From NCBI GenBank assembly GCA_025054775.1, contig JANWZA010000012.1, forward strand, positions 1-42,605: a stretch of DNA of 42,605 nucleotides, read 5' to 3'. Positions within the stretch are counted from its first letter, which is position 1, and each line of letters begins with the position of its first letter. The notes beneath the pieces were generated by a model that was given only the letters and a program-made list of their open reading frames with translations, ran no database searches and had not been told where the DNA came from. Both the position numbers and the translations under genes were made by a program. Below are positions 25,238 through 33,677 of this stretch, in pieces. This DNA is from Microscillaceae bacterium. Its GTDB lineage: Bacteria > Bacteroidota > Bacteroidia > Cytophagales > Microscillaceae.

Positions 25238-26254
25238 TTATTCAGGTAGATATTTTTTGCCTAACCCTTGGTTGATTCTCTCTAAATTTTTAATAGCTGA
25301 AGAGCTGATATGTTCAAATTCACTATCGCAAGGAATGAATACAATTTTCAAATCAGGTTTCATTTCCTCCATAAAGCGGAGTTGGTTCACCTCATAGTCT
25401 AGGTCATAGCCATTGCGAAGGCCACGTATGAGTGTAATATCGGCAAAGGTTTCTTTACTTTTCAAGTAATCAGTTAATAGCCCTGTAAACTCTTCAGTTT
25501 GTCGAAAGGCCAACACTTTAAGTTGGTGTATTGATTGTATTGATTCTTGTTTTAATTTGTCAGGGTTTACGCCACGCGCTACAATTACTTTATCAAAAAT
25601 TTTTTCTGCTTTTTGCAAAATATTGTAATGCCCATTGTGAAACGGATTAAACGAACCTGCATAAACACCTATACGTGGTCTCTGTTCGGTTAGGTAATCT
25701 ATCAAAGCCCGTAAATTATAGGCATTTTGCGGATATTGTGTTATCAATTGTTCAAGGAATAATTTCCGCTCCGTAAGGTATAGACCATAATCCAAGTATT
25801 GATATTCTTTCATGATAGCTTTTTCCCACTGAAGTAGGGCTTGAAAATCACCTTTGGCTACAATTTTCATATCCAATTCAATAAACAATTCACTTAAATA
25901 GCTATTAGGTTGGTGCGTTTGCGTATCCAAAATGATTTGGCAAATGGTATCTAAATCAGGATGTGGGCTAGCGCGTTGTCTCAAAAATTCAACCGATTGC
26001 GGTTCGTTATCTTGGCGTTTAGGATTATAGACAATATCGTGAAAAAAGGCAGCCATTACCAAGATAGCATACTCTTGTTGTGTAATTGCTTGTTTTGCTT
26101 TCAACAAATCAATATTGGTTAAGAGGTTTTGTAGATGCGTAAGTGTGTGGTAATAGCGATGCGGTTCGGACCAGGCTTGCAGTAATTCCTCTAATTGATT
26201 GATGCCAAATTGTTGCAGAATAGGAGTATAAGTTTGGAAAAAAAATGTATTCAT
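25238..26254 (-). CDS. coaD: HD-domain phosphohydrolase fused to pantetheine-phosphate adenylyltransferase
   Basis: A 338-residue two-domain protein. Residues 1-190 match predicted HD-superfamily metal phosphohydrolases of the COG4339 type: EPHRYYHTLTHL (His36, His40), AAFFHDIVYNP (His72-Asp73), DNEPQSVEFL, and ELDMK (Asp128). From 194 the CoaD fold starts with IGVYAGSFNPFHNGHYNI (HxGH at 206-209) and continues with LIRGLRNGYDLDYEVNQL and HISSSAIKNL. CoaD makes dephospho-CoA from phosphopantetheine and ATP. Stand-alone CoaD is about 160 residues; here it is a slightly short C-terminal part. The ATG at 26254 is used, as the only in-frame upstream candidate is a TTG. The fusion is read directly from one open frame; the job of the HD part is not known. 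Confidence 0.88.
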   Translation of the reverse strand: MNTFFFQTYTPILQQFGINQLEELLQAWSEPHRYYHTLTHLQNLLTNIDLLKAKQAITQQEYAILVMAAFFHDIVYNPKRQDNEPQSVEFLRQRASPHPDLDTICQIILDTQTHQPNSYLSELFIELDMKIVAKGDFQALLQWEKAIMKEYQYLDYGLYLTERKLFLEQLITQYPQNAYNLRALIDYLTEQRPRIGVYAGSFNPFHNGHYNILQKAEKIFDKVIVARGVNPDKLKQESIQSIHQLKVLAFRQTEEFTGLLTDYLKSKETFADITLIRGLRNGYDLDYEVNQLRFMEEMKPDLKIVFIPCDSEFEHISSSAIKNLERINQGLGKKYLPE

Positions 26255-26291
26255 AGCTAACAAAGTAAGGATTTAACAAGTTTTAAGCTAT

Positions 26292-26359
26292 TGAGAGAGT
26301 CAAAACATATTTTTCTCTCTCACGTTGCAAGATAGTATAATTTGGTAAAAAGCTATCTT
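26292..26359. promoter_or_regulatory. Two inverted repeats in the coaD-aroA divergent spacer
   Basis: TGAGAGAG (26292-26299) with CTCTCTCA (26315-26322), and AAGATAG (26329-26335) with CTATCTT (26353-26359), lie side by side in the 145-base region between the divergent fusion gene and aroA. They could be operators or small hairpins in the aroA leader. Confidence 0.35.
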
Positions 26360-26399
26360 TTTGCTCAAGAGTTTTACTCAAATTTTCTCTTTATGACTT

Positions 26400-27680
26400 A
26401 TGCTTGTAACCATTGCTCTGCCTGCTTCTAAAAGTGAAAGCAATCGGGCTTTAATGTTGGAAGCCTTAGCTCACTTCCAAGCAGGGCAAACACAAAACAC
26501 AAGCCGAGTGCAAAACCTGTCCTCTGCTCGTGATACACAAATTATGTACTCACTTTTACATACCCAAAGCAAAGAGAGTAATGTCCATGATGCAGGGACG
26601 GTAATGCGTTTTTTGGTAGCATATTTTGCAGTAACCAACCGAACTCAATACTTGTACGGCACGGAGCGTATGCATCAACGACCTATCGGGGTGTTGGTAG
26701 ATGCTCTCAACTCGCTTGGATTTGAAGTACATTACACAAATAAAATAGGTTATCCACCTGTACGAGTTCAGGCAATCAGCCCTAAGCGATATGCCCAAAT
26801 AAAGCATGAGGTAGCAGTAAGAGGTGATGTGAGCAGTCAATACATTTCGGCTTTGCTTATGATAGCTCCCCTTTTGCCTAAGGGGTTAGTTATTAATTTA
26901 TTAGGCGAAGTAATTTCACAGCCGTATATTGCCATGACCATCCAACAAATGCAATACTTCGGCGTACAAACTCTACAAAGAGGTAACTTATTGCAAGTAG
27001 CGCCACAGCGTTACCAGGTGGTAACATTTCATGTAGAGGCTGATTGGTCAGCGGCGAGTTATTGGTATAGTTTTTTAGCTATATTAGCCTGGAAAAAGCA
27101 ATTTTTGGGTCTAAAAATTAAACTTGTTGGGCTAAAAAGCAACTCTTTGCAAGGTGATAGCGTTATTAAAGAGGTGATGCAAAAATGGGGGATTTTTACA
27201 ACTTTTGATAACCAAGGGGCTCTTTTGAGTTTTCATCCAAGTCAATGCACACCCCCAAAACTTGTACTGCATTGTACGCATTGTCCTGATTTAGTACAAA
27301 CTTTTGCAGTTTGCGCGGCTCTGTTACAAACAGATGCTGAATTTAGCGGAATAGAAAGCTTGCGCATCAAAGAAACTGATAGAATCATCGCTTTGCAAAA
27401 CGAATTAGCTAAAATAGGTGTATCCTTGAAGGAAAGGAACAGTAAGTGGTACTTGGATACGCAGAACTTACAATTACCCAAAACTATATTTATTCAAACA
27501 TATCAAGATCATCGCATGGCGATGGCATTCGCAGTATTAGGGGTTTTTTGTGATTTAGAGGTTGAACAACCTCAAGTAGTTTCTAAATCATACCCCCATT
27601 TTTGGGCAGATGTACAACTTTTATTTTCTACGTTGCAACTTCCCTTACCCTCTTTTTTAAGGCACTATGGACATGAATGA
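26400..27680 (+). CDS. aroA: 3-phosphoshikimate 1-carboxyvinyltransferase (EPSP synthase)
   Basis: A 426-residue enzyme with the EPSP synthase motifs LPASKSESNRALMLEAL (residues 7-23), VHDAGTVMRFLVAYFA, LYGTERMHQRPI, VRGDVSSQYISALLMIAP, RIKETDRIIALQNEL and YQDHRMAMAFAVLG near the C-terminus. It joins shikimate-3-phosphate and PEP in the shikimate pathway. The N-terminus is short, with only six residues before the LPASKS motif, which is common in Bacteroidota. The last 14 bases overlap the start of the arginyl-transferase-like gene, which implies translational coupling. Within the PEP-site segment VHDAGTVMRF the usual glycine of the LGNAGT type is still present. Confidence 0.94.
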   Translation: MLVTIALPASKSESNRALMLEALAHFQAGQTQNTSRVQNLSSARDTQIMYSLLHTQSKESNVHDAGTVMRFLVAYFAVTNRTQYLYGTERMHQRPIGVLVDALNSLGFEVHYTNKIGYPPVRVQAISPKRYAQIKHEVAVRGDVSSQYISALLMIAPLLPKGLVINLLGEVISQPYIAMTIQQMQYFGVQTLQRGNLLQVAPQRYQVVTFHVEADWSAASYWYSFLAILAWKKQFLGLKIKLVGLKSNSLQGDSVIKEVMQKWGIFTTFDNQGALLSFHPSQCTPPKLVLHCTHCPDLVQTFAVCAALLQTDAEFSGIESLRIKETDRIIALQNELAKIGVSLKERNSKWYLDTQNLQLPKTIFIQTYQDHRMAMAFAVLGVFCDLEVEQPQVVSKSYPHFWADVQLLFSTLQLPLPSFLRHYGHE

Positions 27681-28506
27681 GTTAGAATTTCAAGTAAATG
27701 ATTTCTTTGAGCGTAAACGCGTTTCATTAAAGCGTTGGGAAAAGTTATTAGCAGAAGGCTGGGACAGAATAGGCAAAAGTTTCCTTAGACGCCGGTTTTA
27801 TTACAGCGACTATGGCACCACCAAATTAGAATGTATGCCCTTACGCTATAATCTTACCATTCCTTTTGAGTTTACTAAAAAACAAAAAAAGATTTTAGCT
27901 AAAAATCAAGATTTGAAAACAATTATTCGCCCTCTACAATTAGATGATGAACAGTTAGCACTCTTTGATGCATGGGAAGAGTATCGATTTCAAAGTTATA
28001 GTAGCATACATTCGTGGATAGTCTCTGAAACTATTCCTTTCCCCTCATACCAAGTGTGCGTATATGATAAAGATCGTCTCATAGCTGTAAGCTATTTTGA
28101 CATTGCAGGCAAAACTCAATACAGCACTATAGCCGCTTATCTGCCTGAAGAGTCGCACCGAAATTTGGGCTATTTTACTCTATTCAAAGAAATTGAATTT
28201 GCTTTGCAAAATAAACGAAAATACCATCACCCAGGATACGCTTACTATAACAATCCTGTGTTTGATTACAAAAAGACTATTCCCAATGCCGAAGGCTATT
28301 GTTGGATAGAAAAACGATGGATACCTTTGCCTATTCTACAAAAGAATTACGAAGCACGTCTTGCTCAAGCCAACAAATCTGATGCAGAGACGAACAGGGA
28401 AAACTCCCTCCCTCCCAAGTCCGAAAATGAAAGATTGCTTAAAAGTGAGCAAGAGGGGGTAGAGACTTTGGTAAGTATATTGAACATGTTGAGCAATATA
28501 CATTAA
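27667..28506 (+). CDS. Arginyl/leucyl-tRNA-protein transferase-like protein (ATE1/Bpt C-domain)
   Basis: A 279-residue protein resembling the C-terminal GNAT-like half of ATE1/Bpt aminoacyl-tRNA-protein transferases. It shows LECMPLRYNLTIPFEFTKKQ with KKILAKNQDL, FDAWEEYRFQSYSSIHS, YQVCVYDKDRLIAVSYFDI, TIAAYLPEESHRNLGYFTLF, and HHPGYAYYNNPVFDYKKTI with WIEKRWIPL. Known family members put Arg or Leu on protein N-termini to make N-degrons. The usual N-terminal CxY and CxxC cysteines are absent, so the acceptor or activity may differ. ATG codons at 27667 and 27673 are both possible starts. It overlaps aroA by 14 bases. The C-terminal 60 residues are polar and poorly conserved-looking. Confidence 0.75.
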   Translation: MDMNELEFQVNDFFERKRVSLKRWEKLLAEGWDRIGKSFLRRRFYYSDYGTTKLECMPLRYNLTIPFEFTKKQKKILAKNQDLKTIIRPLQLDDEQLALFDAWEEYRFQSYSSIHSWIVSETIPFPSYQVCVYDKDRLIAVSYFDIAGKTQYSTIAAYLPEESHRNLGYFTLFKEIEFALQNKRKYHHPGYAYYNNPVFDYKKTIPNAEGYCWIEKRWIPLPILQKNYEARLAQANKSDAETNRENSLPPKSENERLLKSEQEGVETLVSILNMLSNIH

Positions 28507-28571
28507 AATAATTTTTGCAACTAAATCCTGCTAAAATAATTCTACTTGTTTTCTTCCTTCTCAAATACTTG

Positions 28572-28597
28572 CCTACATAAAAAGTAATTTATGTAGG
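28572..28597. terminator. Hairpin between convergent genes
   Basis: CCTACATAAA (28572-28581) pairs perfectly with TTTATGTAGG (28588-28597) over a 6-base loop, in the 99-base gap between the convergent transferase and trhO genes. There is no T run next to it, so it may slow or mark message ends rather than act as a classic terminator. Confidence 0.45.
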
Positions 28598-28605
28598 TAA
28601 AGCCT

Positions 28606-29553
28606 TTATCGTATTGAATTTTTGCGAGGATTATACCCATTAAGTTTTGTAGGATAGTAGCCTGTACCGTCGTAAGGGCGTTTTTTAGGTGCTTGCTTAC
28701 ACTCCAAAGAGCAGGCTCCGTCCATTTTCCAACCACACTCCTCACACATAGGCGCATGTAAGTTACATTCAGGGTTGGCACAGTTCACCATACGCGCTGA
28801 AGGTGTACCACAGACGCAACATTGAGAAATAATACTTGGATTTTTACGGTTAATATCTATGGCAATGCGGTTGTCAAATACATAACATTTGCCTTCAAAG
28901 TCCTCGCCGTCGGTTTCTAAACCATATCTAATAATACCCCCATGTAATTGATATACGTTGCGGAAGCCATTTTCTATCAAATAAGCACTTGCTTTTTCAC
29001 ATTTAATTCCTCCTGTGCAATAGGTAATAATGGTTTTATCACGATACTGTTCCAACTCGTGTAGTTTATACGGGAAATCTCTAAAATTTTCAATATCCAG
29101 TGTAACTGCATTTTTGAATTTGCCCAAGCGATGCTCATAATTAGAACGTACATCTAAAATGACAACATCCTCTCGGTTTTTAATTTGCTTAAACTCTTCT
29201 GGCTCAATATACTTACCTTTGGGCTTCAAAGCTGGGTTGATATGTTTAAGCCCTGCATGCACTAATTCGTCTTTAAGCCGTACATTTAGTTTTTGGAAGG
29301 TCATCTGATTAGCATAATCTACCTTAAACTCAATGCCTTTGAAACGCTCATCTTGTGAGACAATTTGCATGTACTTTTCACAGTTTTCACGCGTTCCTGA
29401 TACTGTACCGTTAAGCCCTTCGTGAGCTATGATAATTCTGCCTCGCAGGTCAAGGTCAAGGCAAAGTTGGTGGTGTTCGTTCCGATATTCTTTCGGATTG
29501 TCTATCACTGTAAAGTGATAATAAAGCAATACTAAATAAGGTGATTTTTCCAT
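28606..29553 (-). CDS. trhO: tRNA uridine(34) hydroxylase (rhodanese-like)
   Basis: A 315-residue protein of the TrhO/YceA family. The N-terminal part contains YLVLLYYHFTVIDNPKEYR, RGRIIIAHEGLNGTVSGT, and YANQMTFQKLNVRLKDELV. The rhodanese domain follows with VVILDVRSNYEHRLGKF and the active loop ITYCTGGIKCEKAS (Cys179). A Cys-rich C-terminal stretch (QCCVCGTPSARMVNCANPEC) also has conserved CEECGW. TrhO makes 5-hydroxyuridine at position 34 of several tRNAs without needing prephenate. The ATG at 29553 gives the family start; an upstream in-frame codon at 29601 would lie on the promoter match. With queA, this is the second wobble-base enzyme in the window. Confidence 0.9.
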   Translation of the reverse strand: MEKSPYLVLLYYHFTVIDNPKEYRNEHHQLCLDLDLRGRIIIAHEGLNGTVSGTRENCEKYMQIVSQDERFKGIEFKVDYANQMTFQKLNVRLKDELVHAGLKHINPALKPKGKYIEPEEFKQIKNREDVVILDVRSNYEHRLGKFKNAVTLDIENFRDFPYKLHELEQYRDKTIITYCTGGIKCEKASAYLIENGFRNVYQLHGGIIRYGLETDGEDFEGKCYVFDNRIAIDINRKNPSIISQCCVCGTPSARMVNCANPECNLHAPMCEECGWKMDGACSLECKQAPKKRPYDGTGYYPTKLNGYNPRKNSIR

Positions 29554-29598
29554 ACGTTTTTGCTGCAAACAAAATGTAAGTGAAATTAAAAATACTTG

Positions 29599-29606
29599 CA
29601 AAGCTA
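29599..29606 (-). promoter_or_regulatory. Candidate -7 element for trhO
   Basis: Read on minus the site is TAGCTTTG, an exact TAnnTTTG match 45 bases before the ATG at 29553. No clear -33 TTG is seen. Confidence 0.45.
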
Positions 29607-29755
29607 CAAAAAATTGTGCTTTTGTCTTAGTTATCTGTTCACTATCTGAAGGATAAACTATTAAGAATCAGCATAATACTTTCAGAGGTTACTAATTACA
29701 ATAAAATAATGAATAATTTGAGGACAAAAAGTTAGCTGAACACGAGTTTTTTACG

Positions 29756-29763
29756 TATATTTG
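29756..29763 (+). promoter_or_regulatory. Candidate -7 element for ytxH
   Basis: TATATTTG matches TAnnTTTG exactly and lies 42 bases before the ytxH-like ATG, with a partial -33 (TTA at 29732-29734). Confidence 0.5.
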
Positions 29764-29805
29764 TGAAAACTCAGACAAAGTATTCAAAACATTCCATTTG
29801 GACCA

Positions 29806-30099
29806 ATGAACAAAACCACAAACTATATAATAACCTTTCTACTAGGTGTTGCCACAGGGGGTATTTTAGGTTTGCTATATGCTCCTTCCAAAGGTAAACA
29901 CCTACGAGCTAAACTTTCTTATGAGTTTTCTAAATACGGGAGCCAGATTAGCGATTTAGTAGAGGAGATAGTAGAAGGCAAAGAGGTAGCTTATAGTGAA
30001 GCTAAAACAGAGAGCGAAAAAGTAATTAGCCAAACACGTCATCGTGCTGAGCAGTTGCTCTCTGAAGTTTCAGATATGGTAAATAAAGCTAATAAATAA
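29806..30099 (+). CDS. YtxH-domain small membrane protein
   Basis: A 97-residue protein with one N-terminal glycine-rich membrane segment (IITFLLGVATGGILGLLYAP, residues 8-27) followed at once by SKGKHLRAKLSYEF, then a long charged amphipathic helix to the end. This is the YtxH/GvpP-like family: small envelope proteins, often stress-induced, whose molecular role is unknown. It has its own promoter match and no co-directional partner. The 248 bases after it carry no gene I can support. Confidence 0.85.
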   Translation: MNKTTNYIITFLLGVATGGILGLLYAPSKGKHLRAKLSYEFSKYGSQISDLVEEIVEGKEVAYSEAKTESEKVISQTRHRAEQLLSEVSDMVNKANK

Positions 30100-30347
30100 A
30101 TGTTGAAGTATCACTTAATAACGCTTTCCAAGTTGCCGATAGTTTAGAGAGTGCTATTCTATTGTTGCACCCTGTTGAAAACGGTATAAAAAAGTAATCT
30201 TATAGGCTCGAGTCAGGGCCTAAGAGTTGGTTTGATTTTCAAAAACATTGAGAGAAAATTAAGGAGCATTTTTGTTTTTTGGTATAACGTGTAGTAAGCA
30301 AATCTTACTAAAGGGAGTAAAAATATAGTGCTTTGTAATTTCGTAAT

Positions 30348-31727
30348 TTAGCCTGCCATAGCTGCTAAAATATCTGCTTGAGTAATGATATGTATTTTAT
30401 AGTCGTCATCACGTACTAGAAGGGCTTTGTTTTCACTATCAATCAAGGAGGATAGAACATCAAGGGTGTTGTCTAAGGCTACGAACTTAAAAGGTTTACC
30501 CATAACCTCTGAAACAGGTCTATCCTTTAATTCTGGGTTTTCTATTAGTTGATAAAGCATTTTGGAGTCTGTAATGCTTCCTACGAAATGCTCACCATCG
30601 GTAACGGGTAGTTGGGAAATTCCTTCTTTGCCCATAATGCGTATAGCTTCCATGACTTTCACTCCTTTGTCTACTGTAATTAATTCTTTTCGTCCTATTT
30701 TTTGGTGATATTTCACAATATCACGCGCTGTGGCAAAGTCGCGCTGTTCTAAAAAGCCGTGGTTTTTCATCCATGCGTCATTATAGATTTTGCTTAAATA
30801 TCTTGTACCGTGGTCAGGTAGAATAATTACCATTACATCTTCTTCTTTTAAGTGTTGGCGTGCATATTCTAGTGCCCCAAAAACTGCCGAGCCACATGAC
30901 CAACCCACGAAAAGTCCTTCCTCACGCGCTAGTCGGCGTGCCATGATTGCGGCATCTTTATCCGTTACTTTGATAAATTGATCTATCAAATCAAAATCTA
31001 CATTTTTGGGCAAGATATCTTCTCCGAACCCTTCTGTGAGGTAAGGGTAGATTTCATTTTCATCAAAAATACCTGTTTCTTTGTATTTCTTAAATACCGA
31101 GCCATAGGTATCAATCCCTAAGCAGAAGATTTTAGGGTTTCGCTCTTTGAGGTACTTTGCTGTGCCACACATTGTCCCCCCAGTGCCTACGGTAGCTACA
31201 AAATGGGTGATTTTTCCGTCAGTTTGTCGCCAAATTTCTGGACCTGTGGTTTCGTAATGAGCTGCTGAATTAGAAAGGTTGTCATATTGGTTAGGATAAA
31301 AAGAATTAGGGATTTCCTTATTTAATCTACGTGCTACTGAATAATAGGAACGTGGGTCATCAGGAGCTACATTAGTAGGGCATACAATCACCTCTGCCCC
31401 TACGGCACGCAAAATATCTATTTTTTGTTGCGATTGTTTGTCTGCCATAGTAAAAATACACTTATATCCCTTGGCAATTGCAGTAAGTGCCAAGCCCATG
31501 CCTGTATTGCCTGAGGTAGCTTCAATAATAGTACCTCCAGGTTTAAGAATACCTGCTTTTTCGGCATCTTCTATCATTTTTACTGCCATGCGGTCTTTAA
31601 CTGAATTGCCGGGATTAAAATATTCTACCTTTGCCAATATTGTACCTTTAATACCCTTAAAGATTTTATTCAACTTAACCAAAGGGGTATTACCTATGGT
31701 CTCAATAATAGAATTGTAATATTGCAT
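30348..31727 (-). CDS. Cystathionine beta-synthase-like PLP enzyme with CBS pair
   Basis: A 459-residue protein. Its fold-type II PLP domain has ETIGNTPLVKLN, FNPGNSVKDRMAVKMI (Schiff-base Lys44), EATSGNTGMGLA, VGTGGTMCGTAKYLKE and VGWSCGSAVFGAL. The C-terminus (about 335-459) has two CBS motifs (VMEAIRIMGKEGISQLPVTD and SEVMGKPFKFVALDNTLDVL). This layout is that of cystathionine beta-synthases, which condense serine and homocysteine, with CBS domains as regulatory sites. A cysteine synthase role cannot be ruled out. I choose the ATG at 31727 since it begins the conserved YYNSIIETIG and leaves a normal leader after the promoter match at 31773-31780; an ATG at 31757 is the alternative. No sulfur-metabolism partner gene is adjacent. 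Confidence 0.88.
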   Translation of the reverse strand: MQYYNSIIETIGNTPLVKLNKIFKGIKGTILAKVEYFNPGNSVKDRMAVKMIEDAEKAGILKPGGTIIEATSGNTGMGLALTAIAKGYKCIFTMADKQSQQKIDILRAVGAEVIVCPTNVAPDDPRSYYSVARRLNKEIPNSFYPNQYDNLSNSAAHYETTGPEIWRQTDGKITHFVATVGTGGTMCGTAKYLKERNPKIFCLGIDTYGSVFKKYKETGIFDENEIYPYLTEGFGEDILPKNVDFDLIDQFIKVTDKDAAIMARRLAREEGLFVGWSCGSAVFGALEYARQHLKEEDVMVIILPDHGTRYLSKIYNDAWMKNHGFLEQRDFATARDIVKYHQKIGRKELITVDKGVKVMEAIRIMGKEGISQLPVTDGEHFVGSITDSKMLYQLIENPELKDRPVSEVMGKPFKFVALDNTLDVLSSLIDSENKALLVRDDDYKIHIITQADILAAMAG

Positions 31728-31772
31728 ATGCCCAAAAGAGTAAGAGTGGAAACTCATTAGTTTTGATTTCTG

Positions 31773-31780
31773 CAAAATTA
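31773..31780 (-). promoter_or_regulatory. Candidate -7 element for the cystathionine beta-synthase gene
   Basis: Read on minus the site is TAATTTTG, fitting TAnnTTTG. It lies 46 bases before the chosen ATG and would place transcription start almost on the alternative ATG at 31757, which favours the inner start. Confidence 0.45.
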
Positions 31781-31880
31781 ACAGAAAAATAACAAACGAG
31801 GTGAAATATAGTAAAATATAGTAGTAGTTTGGGTAATTGACTTAATAATATTTTTTCAAAATTTGACTTTTGCTTGACAG

Positions 31881-31913
31881 AAAAAAATAGGTATTTGAGT
31901 TTATCAAATACCT
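31881..31913 (-). terminator. Intrinsic terminator of the subtilase gene
   Basis: AGGTATTTGA (31889-31898) pairs perfectly with TCAAATACCT (31904-31913) over a 5-base loop. Read on the minus strand the hairpin is followed directly by a T run (TATTTTTTT), 31 bases after the stop codon of the S8 peptidase gene. Confidence 0.8.
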
Positions 31914-31943
31914 GTATTTCTAAAACTGAAGGTGAAAGGATTG

Positions 31944-33584
31944 TTACTTCTTTTTATTTTTACTCATCTGTTCAGCTAATTTGAGTGCTTCATAAGCATT
32001 TACGATACCACCTGTGATACAAAGTTGGTCTAAGGTAGTGTACTCTTTATTTTTCGCTTCTCCTTCTTTGGGCTTATTGATTTTTTTGTTAGGATATCTT
32101 ACTGCAGACTTCAAGATAATTTCTTTAACTTCCTTAGCAGAGAATTCAGGGTAATAAGCCATAATCAAAGCGGCAACGCCAGAGGTTACAGGTGCTGCCA
32201 TGCTTGTACCACTTTCATTTTTGTATTTTTGGTTTGGAATAGTAGAGTAAATATCTACTCCAGGGGCAAAAACGTCTACTGTGGTTTTGCCATAATTAGA
32301 GAAACTACCTACGAAGTTATCTTCATTACCCCATGAAGAGGCACCTACCTCAATCCAATTTTCGGCTTGTTGAGTGCTATTGGCATAACGTCGGTTAGGG
32401 AAATTAGGGGACTCGTCTAAATTTAGGGCTTCGTTGCCTGCGGCATGTACTAAGAGTACATTTTTGGACTCGGCATATTTTACGGCTTCATCTACGATGG
32501 CTTTGTGAGGTGAATAGCCTTTACCAAAACTCATATTTATAATATTTGCTCCATTATCTACGGCATAACGAATGGCATTAGCTATGTCTTTATCGCGCTC
32601 ATCGCCGTCGGGAACGGCACGAATGGGCATAATTAACACGCTGTTTGCCACACCTTTGATACCGATTTCATTATCGCGATTAGAGGCAATAATTCCTGCT
32701 ACGTGGGTACCGTGTTTGGCATCGGTGCCAATTACGTCATTATTACCGTACCCTTTTTCTTTCAGGTTATCATAGTCATCTCCTACAATTTCTTTGCGGG
32801 GGTCAAAGTCAGGGTTGTAGGAATATTTTACTTTATTTTCTAAATATTCCATGTATTCTTTCATGCCCTCCTCGTCTAAACCTAATTGTGCAACATTAAG
32901 AAATTGATTACGTGCTTCTTTTATTTCGCTGCTCACGCTGTCGCCGATGGCTTTTACCTCTTGCTCGGTTAAGAAGGCTGTTTCAGGTTTATTAAGGTAT
33001 TTTTTTAAGATTTTTACGTTAGAAGTGTATTCCATATAAAAAAATTTAAATCCAAAAAGATTTTGCTTGGCTTCTTTGAGTTTGCTTTCAAAATCCTCTT
33101 TCACTTTAAGGTAATATTTATACTCTTCTAATTTTTTGCCTGAGAAATCACTTTCTTTTTTATCCTTATAAAGTTTGGAAAGCCTGACGTACTCACGAGT
33201 AACTTCTAGATTGTCTTGTTTGATATTTCTTCCATCTTTACCACCGATAAAGTTCCAGCCGTCAATATCATCAATATAGCCATTTTTATCATCATCTTTT
33301 TTGTTACCTGCTTTTTCTTTGGTATTTTTCCAAAGTTTGGTTTGTAGGTCTTCATGTTGAATATCTACCCCTGAGTCAATTACTCCTACAATGACTACTC
33401 GTTTAGGCTGTTTATCCTTCAGGAGTTCTCGATAAGCACGTTCTGTGCTTACACCGCGTATACCGTCTTGTTGCTCGTCAAGGTTAAACCAGTTAGCAGG
33501 AGGCTTTTCTTGGGCAGATAGCCTAGAATAAACCGTAAGGCAAAGAATAAAAGCAAGAAGTATGCTTTTGATATATTGTTTCAT
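31944..33584 (-). CDS. Exported subtilisin-like serine peptidase (S8 family)
   Basis: A 546-residue protein with a signal peptide (LLAFILCLTVYSRLSAQ, residues 9-25). The catalytic triad is Asp70 in VIVGVIDSGVDIQHED, His291 in HGTHVAGIIAS and Ser461 in SGTSMAAPVTSG, with the oxyanion Asn384 in HAAGNE. Residues about 116-280, between Asp and His, form a large charged insert rich in Lys and Glu that is much longer than in classic subtilisins. No sorting tail is seen at the end; the C-terminus is Lys-rich (SKNKKK). It is likely a periplasmic or secreted protease. mltG lies 93 bases upstream on the same strand, but the terminator after this gene ends the unit. Confidence 0.92.
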   Translation of the reverse strand: MKQYIKSILLAFILCLTVYSRLSAQEKPPANWFNLDEQQDGIRGVSTERAYRELLKDKQPKRVVIVGVIDSGVDIQHEDLQTKLWKNTKEKAGNKKDDDKNGYIDDIDGWNFIGGKDGRNIKQDNLEVTREYVRLSKLYKDKKESDFSGKKLEEYKYYLKVKEDFESKLKEAKQNLFGFKFFYMEYTSNVKILKKYLNKPETAFLTEQEVKAIGDSVSSEIKEARNQFLNVAQLGLDEEGMKEYMEYLENKVKYSYNPDFDPRKEIVGDDYDNLKEKGYGNNDVIGTDAKHGTHVAGIIASNRDNEIGIKGVANSVLIMPIRAVPDGDERDKDIANAIRYAVDNGANIINMSFGKGYSPHKAIVDEAVKYAESKNVLLVHAAGNEALNLDESPNFPNRRYANSTQQAENWIEVGASSWGNEDNFVGSFSNYGKTTVDVFAPGVDIYSTIPNQKYKNESGTSMAAPVTSGVAALIMAYYPEFSAKEVKEIILKSAVRYPNKKINKPKEGEAKNKEYTTLDQLCITGGIVNAYEALKLAEQMSKNKKK

Positions 33585-33677
33585 TATGGTTAAGGGATAA
33601 AGTGAATGAAATTGAGTAATAACTTTATGATTGTAATTTCGTGCTAAATTAAACTTTTTATTCGAATTAAAATTTTC

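Noticed and set aside
30096-30197. A protein-like frame of about 33 codons after ytxH (NVEVSLNNAFQVADSL)
   Set aside because: It has no ATG, GTG or TTG start in a usable place and is preceded by a stop; length is within chance for this DNA.
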